Positions 37,042 to 47,103 of a stretch of 64,000 nucleotides of DNA are shown piece after piece. A program made the position numbers and the translations under genes. The DNA lies in contig NZ_CP108427.1 of assembly GCF_035982055.1 (NCBI RefSeq), positions 1,612,001-1,676,000 on the forward strand. The letters are read 5' to 3'. Under the pieces are notes generated by a model that searched no databases, was not told the DNA's origin, and saw nothing but the letters and a program-made list of their open reading frames with translations. The DNA is from Streptomyces sp. NBC_01288. Its GTDB lineage: Bacteria; Actinomycetota; Actinomycetes; Streptomycetales; Streptomycetaceae. The first letter of the stretch is position 1, and every line of letters begins with the position of its first letter.

Positions 37042-38009
37042 GGGCGCTCCTTCTTGGCCGCGTGGATGACGGCCCAGGCCGCTGCCGCGTCCTGGATGCC
37101 GAGTCCGACGCTGTTGTAGTGGACGATGTCGTCGGGTCGGGTACGGGCCGCGCGGCGGCCGGTGAGAACGGCGCCGAGCGGAATCAGGTCGTCAGGGGTG
37201 AGCAGGCCGGCGCGCAGGGCGTCGACGATCGGTCCGGCGTGCTCGGCGGCCGTCTCCGGGTCGTCGACGACGACGGCGGCGGATCGCCGTAGGACCTCGG
37301 GGTCGACTTCACTGCGGGTGGGTTCGAAGGAGCCCACGCTGACGACCGTGCAGCCGGGCGTGAGCCAGGCGCCGTGCACCACGGGGGTGGTGCTGAGGGT
37401 GCAGGCGGCGACCACGGACGCGCCGGTCACGGCTTCCTTCGCGGTGTCCACCGCCTCGACGGGGAAGGGCAGTTCGGCCGTCAGCGTCTCTGCGGCCTGT
37501 GCGCGCCGCCGGGGGTTCGGGCTCCACAGCCGTACGGACTTCAGGTCCCGGACCCGGGCGATCGCGCGGACGTGGGCCAGGGCCTGGGTGCCGGACCCGA
37601 GGACGCCGAGGCGGTCGGCGTCGGGCACGGCCAGGACATCGACGGCCACGGCGCTGCCCGCGGCCGTGCGCAGGGTCGTCACCGCCGTGCCGTCCATCAC
37701 CGCGACCAGCTGTCCGGTGGACCGGTCCAAGGCGCTGATCACCGCGTGGATCGTGGGCAGTCCGGCGCGGGCGTTGGCGGGGTTGACGCTGCCGAACTTC
37801 GCCACGGCCCCGGTGTCCGCCGACAGCCGGGAGACGTAGGCGAAGACAACGCTGTCGTCGAAGCGGCTCGGGTACATGATCTTGCCGGGCAGGTCGGCGT
37901 CGCCGTCGCCGAGCGCGGTGAAGGCCGCGCGCTGCGAGGCGATGGCCGTGTCGGCGTCGAGCAGGTGCCTGACCCGGTCGCCGGAGAGGAAGAGGACGTC
38001 GTCGGTCAT
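37038..38009 (-). CDS. Ornithine cyclodeaminase / mu-crystallin family protein
   Basis: A 323-residue NAD(P)-binding protein. The substrate region has LPGKIMYPSRFDDSVVFAY and AVAKFGSVNPANARAGLPT, with AVMDGTAVTTLRTAAGSAVA. The Rossmann motif is LGVLGSGTQALAHVRAIA. Family members form proline from ornithine, reduce ketimines, or deaminate lysine and alanine. Next to saccharopine-type enzymes and a DAO oxidase, ketimine reduction (for example of a piperideine carboxylate) is plausible but not shown. RBS GGAAGAGGGA precedes the ATG. The upstream ribA-like gene is 33 bases away in the same direction. Confidence 0.88.
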   Translation of the reverse strand: MTDDVLFLSGDRVRHLLDADTAIASQRAAFTALGDGDADLPGKIMYPSRFDDSVVFAYVSRLSADTGAVAKFGSVNPANARAGLPTIHAVISALDRSTGQLVAVMDGTAVTTLRTAAGSAVAVDVLAVPDADRLGVLGSGTQALAHVRAIARVRDLKSVRLWSPNPRRRAQAAETLTAELPFPVEAVDTAKEAVTGASVVAACTLSTTPVVHGAWLTPGCTVVSVGSFEPTRSEVDPEVLRRSAAVVVDDPETAAEHAGPIVDALRAGLLTPDDLIPLGAVLTGRRAARTRPDDIVHYNSVGLGIQDAAAAWAVIHAAKKERP

Positions 38010-38042
38010 TCCCTCTTCCTGTCCGGACCGCGCTCACCCGAA

Positions 38043-38705
38043 TCAGGACCAGTGCGCCACCGCGTCCAGATGGGGCAGGTGGTGGTCGAGACGCTCCCGC
38101 TTGGTGCGGAGATAGGTGATGTTGTTCTCGCAGGGCGGGATCAACAGCGGTACCTCTTCGGAGACTTTGATGCCGTGTTCCAGCAACGCCTCGCGTTTGC
38201 GCGGGTTGTTGGAGAGCAGACGGACGCTCGCCACCCCGAGGTCGTGCAGGATCTCGGCGGCGACGCCGTAGTCACGGGCGTCGACCGGCAGACCGAGGGC
38301 GAGGTTCGCCTCGACGGTGTCGAGTCCCTCCGCCTGCAGGGCCATCGCGCGCAACTTGGCGAGCAGGCCTATGCCGCGGCCCTCGTGCCCTCTCAAGTAG
38401 ACGACTATGCCCCGGCCTTCGGCGACGACGGCCCGCATCGCGGCGTCCAACTGGTCGCCGCACTCACAGTGCTGGGAACCGAAGGCATCGCCCGTCAGGC
38501 ACTCCGAGTGGAGTCGGGTGAGTACGTCGTCCGTGCCGATGTCACCGTAGACCAGGGCCACTTGCTCGTCACCGCGGTCGTGGTCCAGGTAGCCGATCGC
38601 CTGGAATTTGCCGTACACGGTGGGCAAGGGAGCATTCACGACGCGTTCCGCGCCCCTGGACTGCGCGGACTTCTGCTTGCCGAGTACGCCAATGTTTTCT
38701 GTCAT
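38043..38705 (-). CDS. ribA: GTP cyclohydrolase II homologue with Tyr-to-Met substitution
   Basis: A 220-residue stand-alone GTP cyclohydrolase II. The zinc cysteines lie in ECLTGDAFGSQHCECG and the phosphate loop in YLRGHEGRGIGLLAKL. In ordinary RibA the next residues read AYALQ; here they read AMALQ, so the active-site Tyr is Met 121. The S. coelicolor paralogue SCO6655 has the same Met and was reported to stop at the formylated product FAPy, leaving a formyl group to remove. The adjacent creatininase-family gene could do that. No DHBP synthase domain is fused, so this is not the housekeeping RibBA. ATG 38705 is used; the frame extends to 38774. RBS TAGGAA is upstream. Confidence 0.88.
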   Translation of the reverse strand: MTENIGVLGKQKSAQSRGAERVVNAPLPTVYGKFQAIGYLDHDRGDEQVALVYGDIGTDDVLTRLHSECLTGDAFGSQHCECGDQLDAAMRAVVAEGRGIVVYLRGHEGRGIGLLAKLRAMALQAEGLDTVEANLALGLPVDARDYGVAAEILHDLGVASVRLLSNNPRKREALLEHGIKVSEEVPLLIPPCENNITYLRTKRERLDHHLPHLDAVAHWS

Positions 38706-38743
38706 GATCTGGTTCCTAAGCAGAGACGAAAGGCCGTGAAAAA

Positions 38744-39499
38744 ATGAATGGTTCGGACTCACGGACGGCGGCATACGGACTGGTGCCGGCGGACACCACG
38801 GAGGACGTGAGGTCTAGGGGGGCAGAAGTATCAACACAGGTCGCCGTCCTTCCGGTCGGCAGTTTCGAGCAGCACGGCCCGTATCTTCCGCTGGCCACCG
38901 ACACGTTGGTCGCCTGTGCCGTGGCCCGGGAGATCGCCGCGGCGTACCCGGTGCATCTTCTCCCGCCGGTGACGATCGCCTGCTCGCACGAGCACGCGGC
39001 CTGGCCGGGGACCGTCAGCATCTCTTCCGTGACCCTTCATGCGGTGGTGCGGGACATCGCGGACTCGCTCCGCCGCTCGGGGGTCGGGACCCTGGTGGTG
39101 GTCAACGGCCACGGCGGAAACTACGTGCTGGGCAACGTCGTTCAGGAGTCCTCCGCGCGCGGTGAGCGGATGGCGCTGTTCCCCGCCGCCGAGGACTGGG
39201 AGACGGCGCTGGAACGGGCCGGGGTGCTGACCTCGTTGCTCACCGATATGCATGCGGGGGAAATCGAGACCTCCATTCTTCTGCACGCTCATCCCGAATT
39301 GATCCGTCCCGGATATGAGACCTCCGATTTCGTCGCCGACGACCGTCGCCATCTCCTGACGCTCGGTATGTCCGGCTATACCGAGTCGGGCGTCATCGGG
39401 CGCCCGTCCCTCGGCTCGGCGGAAAAGGGGAAGGAACTGCTGGCGAGCCTCGCCGAATCCTTCGGGGCGTATTTCTCGATGCTGACCGCGGAGGCCTGA
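38744..39499 (+). CDS. Creatininase-family amidohydrolase (possible FAPy deformylase, ArfB-like)
   Basis: A 251-residue metal-dependent amidohydrolase. Metal and active-site residues are visible in PVGSFEQHGPYLPLATD, VNGHGGN and DMHAGEIETS. The family includes creatininase, MftE and archaeal ArfB, which deformylates the product of archaeal GTP cyclohydrolase III. Because the divergent neighbour is a GTP cyclohydrolase II predicted to stop at the formylated intermediate, an ArfB-like role fits well. ATG 38744 follows GAAAGG; only 38 bases separate the two divergent start codons. Its last 124 bases are antisense to the end of the flippase-like gene. Confidence 0.87.
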   Translation: MNGSDSRTAAYGLVPADTTEDVRSRGAEVSTQVAVLPVGSFEQHGPYLPLATDTLVACAVAREIAAAYPVHLLPPVTIACSHEHAAWPGTVSISSVTLHAVVRDIADSLRRSGVGTLVVVNGHGGNYVLGNVVQESSARGERMALFPAAEDWETALERAGVLTSLLTDMHAGEIETSILLHAHPELIRPGYETSDFVADDRRHLLTLGMSGYTESGVIGRPSLGSAEKGKELLASLAESFGAYFSMLTAEA

Positions 39500-40725
39500 G
39501 CGGGCACCGGGTCCGGTACGGCGGTGCCGGGCCCGGCGGTGCGCAGGCCGGTGTACCAGCGGGCGACCAGGACGAGCAGGCCGGGCAGGGCGGCGACGAA
39601 GCTGAGTACGCCGTAGACCACCGAGACGGACAGGCCGCTGGTCGCGCCGAGGCCCGCGGCGCCGAAGGCCCAGGCGGTGACGCCCTCGCGGGGGCCCCAG
39701 CCGCCGACGTTGAGCGGCAGGCCCATGGCGACGAGCGCGAGGATCGCGATCGGCAGCAGCTGGGCGACGGTGGCGGCGGAGCCGGCGGCTCGGGCGGCGA
39801 CCACGAACATCGCGAGGTGGCCGGCGAGGATGATGAGCGAAGAGACGGTGACGCCGGGCCAGTTGGCGCGGGAGAACAGTCCGGCGCGGGCCTCGTCGAG
39901 GGTGGCGCGCAGGGCGCGGCTCCGGCGGGTGGCGGTGGCCGGACGGTTCATGCGTACGGCGGCCACGACGGCGAGTGCTCCGAGGGCGGCGAGCAGGACG
40001 ACCGGGGCGATGCTGCGGGCGTCGGCCATCACCGGGGAGTCCAGGCCCAGCAGGACCGCCACTCCTACGACGGCCAGCGCGATCTGGCCCGCGACGCGTT
40101 CCAGGACGACGGCGCGTACGGCGCGGCCCATGTCGCCGGCGCTCTGTCCGTGGCGTACCGCGCGGTGCACGTCGCCGAGGATGCCGCCGGGCAGGGCCGC
40201 GTTGAGGAACAGGGCGCGGTAGTAGTCGGCGACGGCCGGGCCGAGCGGCAGCTTGATGCGCAGGCCGCGCGCCACCAGCGCCCAGCGCCAGGCGCTGAAC
40301 ACCGTCGTGACCACGCCGATCGCGAGTCCGATGAGCAGGGTCGGTGCGTCGATGCGGCGCAGGCCGTCCAGGAAGACGCCGGTGCCCAGGCGCCAGAGGA
40401 GAACGCCGAGGATGGTGACGCCGGCGACCGTGCCGAAGTGGGTGCGTACCGCGCGGGAGTTCACCCGGGTCAGGATCGCGCGCAGGACGCGGCGGGCGCC
40501 GGAGGCGCGGTCGGCGGTGGGGTGCGGGGCGGAGACGATCACCCCGATGCGGTCGCCGGAGACGGCCGAACTGTGCAGCGGCGGGGTGTGCTTGGGACGG
40601 CGTACCGCTTCCACCGCGGTCTCGGTACGCAGGGTGAGAGCGACCGGTGTGGACCGGTCCACACGCACCCGGCGCGTCCTGGTGCTCGGCCGCGGTGCGA
40701 CCGTCCTCATGGTCTCGACGCTCAT
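39376..40725 (-). CDS. Flippase-like / LPG-synthase transmembrane domain protein
   Basis: A 449-residue membrane protein of the family with a lysylphosphatidylglycerol synthase transmembrane domain (UPF0104, AglD-like). Several hydrophobic helices are clear (VAGVTILGVLLWRLGTGVF, TLLIGLAIGVVTTVFSAW, IAPVVLLAALGALAVVAAV). The signature regions FLNAALPGGILGDVHRAVRHG and MGLPLNVGGWGPREGVTAWAFG are present. Such proteins are proposed to flip or modify polyprenyl- or lipid-linked sugars. The first 70 residues are basic and not conserved. It starts in the stop of the methyltransferase gene; its C-terminal tail overlaps the creatininase gene on the other strand. Confidence 0.83.
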   Translation of the reverse strand: MSVETMRTVAPRPSTRTRRVRVDRSTPVALTLRTETAVEAVRRPKHTPPLHSSAVSGDRIGVIVSAPHPTADRASGARRVLRAILTRVNSRAVRTHFGTVAGVTILGVLLWRLGTGVFLDGLRRIDAPTLLIGLAIGVVTTVFSAWRWALVARGLRIKLPLGPAVADYYRALFLNAALPGGILGDVHRAVRHGQSAGDMGRAVRAVVLERVAGQIALAVVGVAVLLGLDSPVMADARSIAPVVLLAALGALAVVAAVRMNRPATATRRSRALRATLDEARAGLFSRANWPGVTVSSLIILAGHLAMFVVAARAAGSAATVAQLLPIAILALVAMGLPLNVGGWGPREGVTAWAFGAAGLGATSGLSVSVVYGVLSFVAALPGLLVLVARWYTGLRTAGPGTAVPDPVPAQASAVSIEKYAPKDSARLASSSFPFSAEPRDGRPMTPDSV

Positions 40726-41818
40726 GACGTGCTCCCCGTGGGCCGGGCCAGTGCCAGCAGGTCGCTGTGGTGGACGAGCACACTCAACTCCCCTGCCGCG
40801 CAAGCCGCGAGGCGCCGTTCCAGATACTGGTCGGCACGCTCCTTCAGCTCGGGGCGTTCCTCGACGGCCGCGCCGATCCAGCCGCGCAGCCACTCGGCGG
40901 TGAGGGCGGCCTCGTCGGGGCCGAGCCGCCAGGCGCTCGGGTGGACGCGGACCGTGGCGCCGTGCGCGGCGAAGGCCTCGCAGGTGACGGTGACGGCGTC
41001 CGGGCCGAGGAGGCCGTCGCGCCGCTGGTGGGCGTTGAACGCGTCGGCGATCTCCGCGTCCATCGGGTCGCCCGGGGTGAGTTCGACCTTGCCCGCCACC
41101 GACAGGGTGAGCAGCGCGGGGCAACCGGCGCCGACACAGGCGGCGACGAGGGCGTCGACCTCCTCACGGGTGAGGACGTCCAGCAGTGCCGAGGCCGTCA
41201 CCAGCGAGGCGCCGACCAGCGCGTCCGGGGTCAGCCGGGCCACGTCACCGCGCCGGGTCTCGACCGTGACGCGGCTGCCGTCGGCGGCCGCACGGGGTGA
41301 GGCGACGGCGGCGAAGTGCAGGAGGTAGGGGTCGCGGTCGTGCAGGATCCAGTGCTGGGCGCCGTCGAGGCGGGGCGCGAGCCAGCGTCCCATCGAGCCG
41401 GTGCCGCAGCCCAGGTCATGGATGACGACCCCGGAGCGGCCGGGCAGGTTGGCGAGCCGGATGCGCAGCGGGTCGAGCAGTTCGGGCGCCCGCGCGACGG
41501 CGTCGGCAGCCTCCCGCAGCTCCAGCCACTCGGGCGCGTAGCGCGGCGGGTCGTCGGGTCCGACATCCCGCAGCCGTACGGTGGCCCGCTCGCCGGGGCG
41601 GCCCGCGGGCCCGGCGCCGGGGATCACGGAACCTGGCCCTGTCTGCTCGCCGGCGTCCGCTTGGACCGTTCCCGCCATGATGTCCTCCGGCCCCGGCTGT
41701 CCAGCCGTCAGGTCCTTCGCGTCGGGCTGTACCGGGGCGACCAGCATGCCCAGCGGTACGCCCCTGGGCCCCGGCTGCGCCGGGATCCGTCCAGCCTGTG
41801 CCGTGGTGGCCGTCTTCC

Positions 41819-41822
<4 letters not shown>
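40722..41822 (-). CDS. SAM-dependent methyltransferase (class I)
   Basis: A 366-residue protein. An N-terminal 100 residues are Pro/Gly-rich and probably disordered; the methyltransferase fold follows with motif I GVVIHDLGCGTGSMGRWLAPRL, an acidic strand end HWILHDRDPYLLHFA, and ASLVTASALLDVLTREEVDALV. The substrate is unknown. ATG 41822 overlaps the glycosyltransferase stop, and its own stop overlaps the flippase gene, giving a tight GT-MT-flippase block. No membrane segment or zinc motif is seen. Confidence 0.84.
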
Positions 41823-43509
<1,687 letters not shown>

Positions 43510-43549
43510 TCAGGTCAGACGCTCTTGCTCGTACGGAATTGAACAGTTC

Positions 43550-44530
43550 TCAGCCGATGTCGGCGTAACGGACCCGGTGGCACAGCGCCGGGATCTCCCC
43601 CGACGCGAGCCTGGGCAGCAGGTCCGGCAGCTCCTCGAAGTCGCTCTCCCCGGTGACCAGCGCGTCCAGCGCGGGGTCCGCGAGCAGGTCGAGGGCGAGG
43701 GCGAGCCGGTCTGCGTAGCTGCGATTGGAACGGGCCGGGGACACGGTCCCGACCTGGCTGCTGCGGATGACAAGGCGCCGCGAATGAAACGCCTCGCCGA
43801 GCGGGAGGCTCACTTTCCGGTCGCCGTACCAGCTCAGTTCGAGGACCGTGCCCTCGGCGGTGAGGAGTTCCAGCGCGCGGGTGAGTCCCTGTTCGGTGGC
43901 GCTGGCGTGGACGACGAGATCGCAGTCCCCGAGCGCGTCCGCGGGCAGCGCGAAGCCGACACCGAGCGCCTCGGCGATCTTCGCGCGCGCCGGGTCCGCG
44001 TCCACCAACTGGACCCGCACACCCGGGAAACGGCCCAGCAGCGCGGCCACCGAGCAGCCGACCATGCCTCCCCCGACCACCGCGATCCGGTCGCCGACCA
44101 GCGGCGCCGCGTCCCACAGGGCGTTGACAGCGGTCTCCACGGTCCCGGCGAGCACGGCCCGCCCGGCGGGCACGGAGTCCGGCACGGGTGTCACGGCGCT
44201 CGCGGGGACGACGTAGCGCGTCTGATGCGGATAGAGACAGAAGACGGTACGGCCTTGCAGCGCGTCCGGCCCCTCCTCCACTACCCCGACGTTGAGGTAG
44301 CCGTACTTGACCGGACCTGGGAAGTCGCCTTCTTGGAACGGGGCCCGCATGGTCGCGTGCTGGTTCTCGGGGACGCCCCCGCGGAAGACCAGGGTCTCGG
44401 TGCCGCGGCTCACGCCCGACCACAGGGATCGGACCACCACCTCGTCCTCGGCGGGGTCGGGCAGGACGACGTCGCGTATCTCGCCGTGACCCGGTGGACC
44501 GATCCAAAACGCCCTCGCGGTGCGCTTCAT
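43550..44530 (-). CDS. MDR-family (zinc-binding-dehydrogenase-like) oxidoreductase, apparently zinc-free
   Basis: A 326-residue medium-chain reductase. The N-terminal GroES-like domain reads SLWSGVSRGTETLVFRG where catalytic-zinc enzymes have a Cys. The cofactor site is RIAVVGGGMVGCSVAALLG, and the family hinge segment is LAGTVETAVNALWD. No cluster of four structural-zinc cysteines is seen. The enzyme probably reduces a carbonyl or double bond with NAD(P)H, possibly a pyruvoyl-type side chain. It is 151 bases upstream of the PTPS-like gene in the same direction and divergent from the phosphatidyltransferase gene. Confidence 0.82.
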   Translation of the reverse strand: MKRTARAFWIGPPGHGEIRDVVLPDPAEDEVVVRSLWSGVSRGTETLVFRGGVPENQHATMRAPFQEGDFPGPVKYGYLNVGVVEEGPDALQGRTVFCLYPHQTRYVVPASAVTPVPDSVPAGRAVLAGTVETAVNALWDAAPLVGDRIAVVGGGMVGCSVAALLGRFPGVRVQLVDADPARAKIAEALGVGFALPADALGDCDLVVHASATEQGLTRALELLTAEGTVLELSWYGDRKVSLPLGEAFHSRRLVIRSSQVGTVSPARSNRSYADRLALALDLLADPALDALVTGESDFEELPDLLPRLASGEIPALCHRVRYADIG

Positions 44531-44635
44531 CGGATTCCTCCTGAACGATCGGGAAGCTGTTCACGTACGGGTAACCACAGGCCGCGCACAGTACGCGGCG
44601 TTGATCGACTCTGTCATACGGCCGGAGGGTGTGCG

Positions 44636-45406
44636 GTGGCCCTGAACAACACATACGAAGCAAGGCTGGTCCAGCAGGAGACCGCTGTGGGAGCGGGCGT
44701 TCAGATCCTGTTGCTGGCGTTGCTCGGCACGGCGATCGGGATGGGGCCGGCCGGCTGGCTGACCGGCCTGGCATTCGCGATCGCCACCTGGGCCGTGCTC
44801 TCCAAGGCGCTGCACCGGACCCGGACCCGTTCCTTCGGCCCGGCCAACCGGGTCACGCTCGGGCGGGCCATCCTGGTCGGCGGGGTGACCGCGCTGGTCG
44901 CGGACTCCTTCGAGAGTTCGCCGCCGGTCACGCTGCTGGTCGGACTGACCGCGGTGGCCCTGATCCTGGACGGCGTCGACGGCAAGGTCGCCCGGCGCAC
45001 GGGCACCTCCACCGCGCTGGGGGCGCGCTTCGACATGGAGGTCGACGCGTTCCTGATCCTGGTGCTCAGCGTGTACGTCTCGACGCAGATGGGCCCGTGG
45101 GTCCTGCTGATCGGCGGCATGCGCTACGCGTTCGTCGCCGCGGCCCGCGTCTGGCTGTGGCTGAACGCCCCGCTGCCGCCGAGCACGGCCCGCAAGACGG
45201 TCGCCGCCACGCAGGGCATCCTGCTGCTCCTCGCGGGCGCGAACCTGCTGCCCCACGCGGCCAACATCGGCGTGGTGGTTCTCGCGCTGGGCACCCTGGT
45301 GTGGTCCTTCGGCCGCGACATCCTGTGGCTCTGGCGCACCTCGCGCACCTCCCGCGTCGAGGAGGTTCCGGTGGAGGAGAAGCTGCTGGAACTGGTCTCG
45401 CAGTAG
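44636..45406 (+). CDS. CDP-alcohol phosphatidyltransferase family protein
   Basis: A 256-residue membrane enzyme. The CDP-alcohol phosphotransferase signature D-G-x2-A-R-x8-G-x3-D-x3-D is present as LDGVDGKVARRTG followed by ALGARFDMEVDAF. Five to six helices flank it. It would transfer a phosphatidyl (or CDP-linked) group to an alcohol, possibly an inositol- or glycerol-like acceptor. GTG 44636 with GGAGGG six bases upstream is the start; the frame is open upstream by chance. It is divergent from the MDR gene and ends at a strong terminator, closing the cluster on this side. Confidence 0.88.
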   Translation: MALNNTYEARLVQQETAVGAGVQILLLALLGTAIGMGPAGWLTGLAFAIATWAVLSKALHRTRTRSFGPANRVTLGRAILVGGVTALVADSFESSPPVTLLVGLTAVALILDGVDGKVARRTGTSTALGARFDMEVDAFLILVLSVYVSTQMGPWVLLIGGMRYAFVAAARVWLWLNAPLPPSTARKTVAATQGILLLLAGANLLPHAANIGVVVLALGTLVWSFGRDILWLWRTSRTSRVEEVPVEEKLLELVSQ

Positions 45407-45415
45407 GGACGGTTG

Positions 45416-45457
45416 CGCCGAAGGGCCCGGATCACTGGTGATCCGGGCCCTTCGGCG
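45416..45457. terminator. Perfect 42-base hairpin, bidirectional terminator
   Basis: Two 20-base arms (CGCCGAAGGGCCCGGATCAC and its exact complement) flank TG. The hairpin lies between the convergent phosphatidyltransferase and YcnI genes and can serve both strands. Confidence 0.9.
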
Positions 45458-45498
45458 TACTCCTTGGGTGCTACTCGTCGGGTACTACGACTTGGGTG

Positions 45499-46242
45499 CT
45501 ACGACCGCGGGGCCCGGCTGCGCACGATCGCGAAGGCGCCCGCCGCGAGGCCGAGCACGCCGACGATCAGCCCGGCGATGCCGAGCCCGCGGGCGGTCGA
45601 GTCGCTGCTCGACGAGGAGCCGGAGGCGGACGTCGTCTTCGTGGCGGTGTCCGCCGTCGAGGCGGAGGCGGCCGGGGTCTCGTCGCCGTCCTCGCTCTCC
45701 TTGGCGGTGAGCTTGAGGACGGGCGCCGGGTTCTCCGGCTCGTCGTCCCCTGCCGTGGTCTGCTCAATCCAGCGGACGACATCGCCGTCCGAGTACGTCT
45801 GGAGCGTCTTGAACGCCAACTGGTCGGTGTCGTCGGGCAGTTGACCGAAGGCGACGTTGAAGTCCTCGTACTGTCCGGCCCCGATCTTCCCGCCGGTCCA
45901 GGTGATCTCGGAGACGGCGTCGGTGATCGTGCCGTCGTCGGTCTTCACCGGCGTCTTGAGCTTGCTGGTGGTGACCTTCGCGGTCCAGCCGTTCTGCGGG
46001 GTGACCAGCACGCCGAGGACGGGGTGGTCGGTGGGCAGATAGACCTGGACCTTGGTGGTGCTCGCCTTGTCCTCCTCGTTGGGGACGCGGAAGGTGAGGA
46101 CACCGTCCGTGGCGCCCTTGGCGTAACTCTCCGGGTGGACGGTCACGTGCGCGGAGGCGACGCCGGCGGCGGCCAGGACTCCGGCGGTGGCGAGCGCGGC
46201 GACGGTGCCTGCGCGGCGCAGGGTGGTGCGGTGTGCGGACAT
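45499..46242 (-). CDS. YcnI-family copper-binding membrane protein
   Basis: A 247-residue exported protein. A signal peptide ending in ASA is followed by mature HVTVHPES, whose N-terminal His is the known copper ligand of YcnI. The domain includes FRVPNEEDKASTTKVQVYLP, NGWTAKVTTSKL and ISEITWTGGKIGAGQYEDF-like segments with a conserved Trp. A Ser/Thr-rich linker and a C-terminal helix (LGIAGLIVGVLGLAAGAFAIV) anchor it. It likely binds or delivers copper at the membrane. The downstream His/Met-rich protein may be a partner. Confidence 0.9.
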   Translation of the reverse strand: MSAHRTTLRRAGTVAALATAGVLAAAGVASAHVTVHPESYAKGATDGVLTFRVPNEEDKASTTKVQVYLPTDHPVLGVLVTPQNGWTAKVTTSKLKTPVKTDDGTITDAVSEITWTGGKIGAGQYEDFNVAFGQLPDDTDQLAFKTLQTYSDGDVVRWIEQTTAGDDEPENPAPVLKLTAKESEDGDETPAASASTADTATKTTSASGSSSSSDSTARGLGIAGLIVGVLGLAAGAFAIVRSRAPRS

Positions 46243-46281
46243 GGTGAGGTGATCTCCGTACGGGAAAAGGAAGTTGGGTGG

Positions 46282-46887
46282 TCAGACCGGGTACGGGATC
46301 GGGTCCGGTGGTCCTCTACGGCTGACCGCGTGCCGGAGGAGGAGTTGGCGCAGGGGGGACGCGTCGGCGGCGGCGCGTCCGGGACGGCGGGCGGTGCGGG
46401 CGGCCGGCGGTGCGGGGGCTTCCCGCCACCAGGCGACCAGCCCCGGCACGAAGGCGACGGCCCAGCGCAGCAGCGACCACAGCGCGGCCTCCCCGCGCCG
46501 CAGCCACCAGGCCGCGACGAGTGCGGCGACGACATGGGCGGCCACGGCGTGCGGGGTCATCGCCTGCGTCTGCCGCATGGGCGCCATGGCGTGCCCGGAC
46601 ATGTGCGCCATACCGGCCATCGCCATGCCGGTCCGTGGCCGCGCGACATCGAAACCGAGGTGGAGCCCGGCCTGGGTGGCGAGCATGGCGGCACCGATAC
46701 CGGGCAGGGACCGTTCCCGACCGCCGAGCAGCCATCCCATGACGAACACGACGAGGAATCCGGCACCGTCCGCCCACAACGGAGGCGTGGCACCGGTGGC
46801 GAGCCCGTGCCCGGCGGCAGCCAGCAGCACACACACCGCGGCGAACACCGCGGCGCGCAGGCTCCGAACCGCCGGCGATGCGCTCAT
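46282..46887 (-). CDS. His/Met-rich membrane protein next to YcnI
   Basis: A 201-residue protein with an N-terminal membrane helix (LRAAVFAAVCVLLAAAG), further helices (AGFLVVFVMGWLLGG, AVAAHVVAALVAAWWL), and between them a loop rich in His and Met (GMAMAGMAHMSGHAMAPM). That loop looks like a copper site. The C-terminus is basic and probably cytoplasmic. ATG 46887 with AGGA upstream is preferred over the longer frame to 47085. I do not recognise the family; its position just upstream of ycnI in the same direction suggests a shared copper role. Confidence 0.72.
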   Translation of the reverse strand: MSASPAVRSLRAAVFAAVCVLLAAAGHGLATGATPPLWADGAGFLVVFVMGWLLGGRERSLPGIGAAMLATQAGLHLGFDVARPRTGMAMAGMAHMSGHAMAPMRQTQAMTPHAVAAHVVAALVAAWWLRRGEAALWSLLRWAVAFVPGLVAWWREAPAPPAARTARRPGRAAADASPLRQLLLRHAVSRRGPPDPIPYPV

Positions 46888-47103
46888 GGTGACGGATCCT
46901 CCCACGCACCGCTGCCGCCGAAGCCGTCGATGGCGGTTTAGGGGGCAGCTCATATCTGGTTCATGGCTTGGTACGGCGGGGGCGCGTGGGGCGTTCAGTT
47001 CGGGTGGGGGACTCGTGCGCGCATGCGTCGATTTACCGGGATACGGCGCTGCTGGACCGGTCCAGACACCGGGACCGTGGGACACGGGGGCCTTGCGGTC
47101 GGC

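Noticed and set aside
40647..40664. 18-base palindrome as operator of the flippase-like gene
   Set aside because: It lies about 60 bases inside the coding region and encodes an ordinary V-D-R-S-T segment; kept only as one copy of the dispersed motif.
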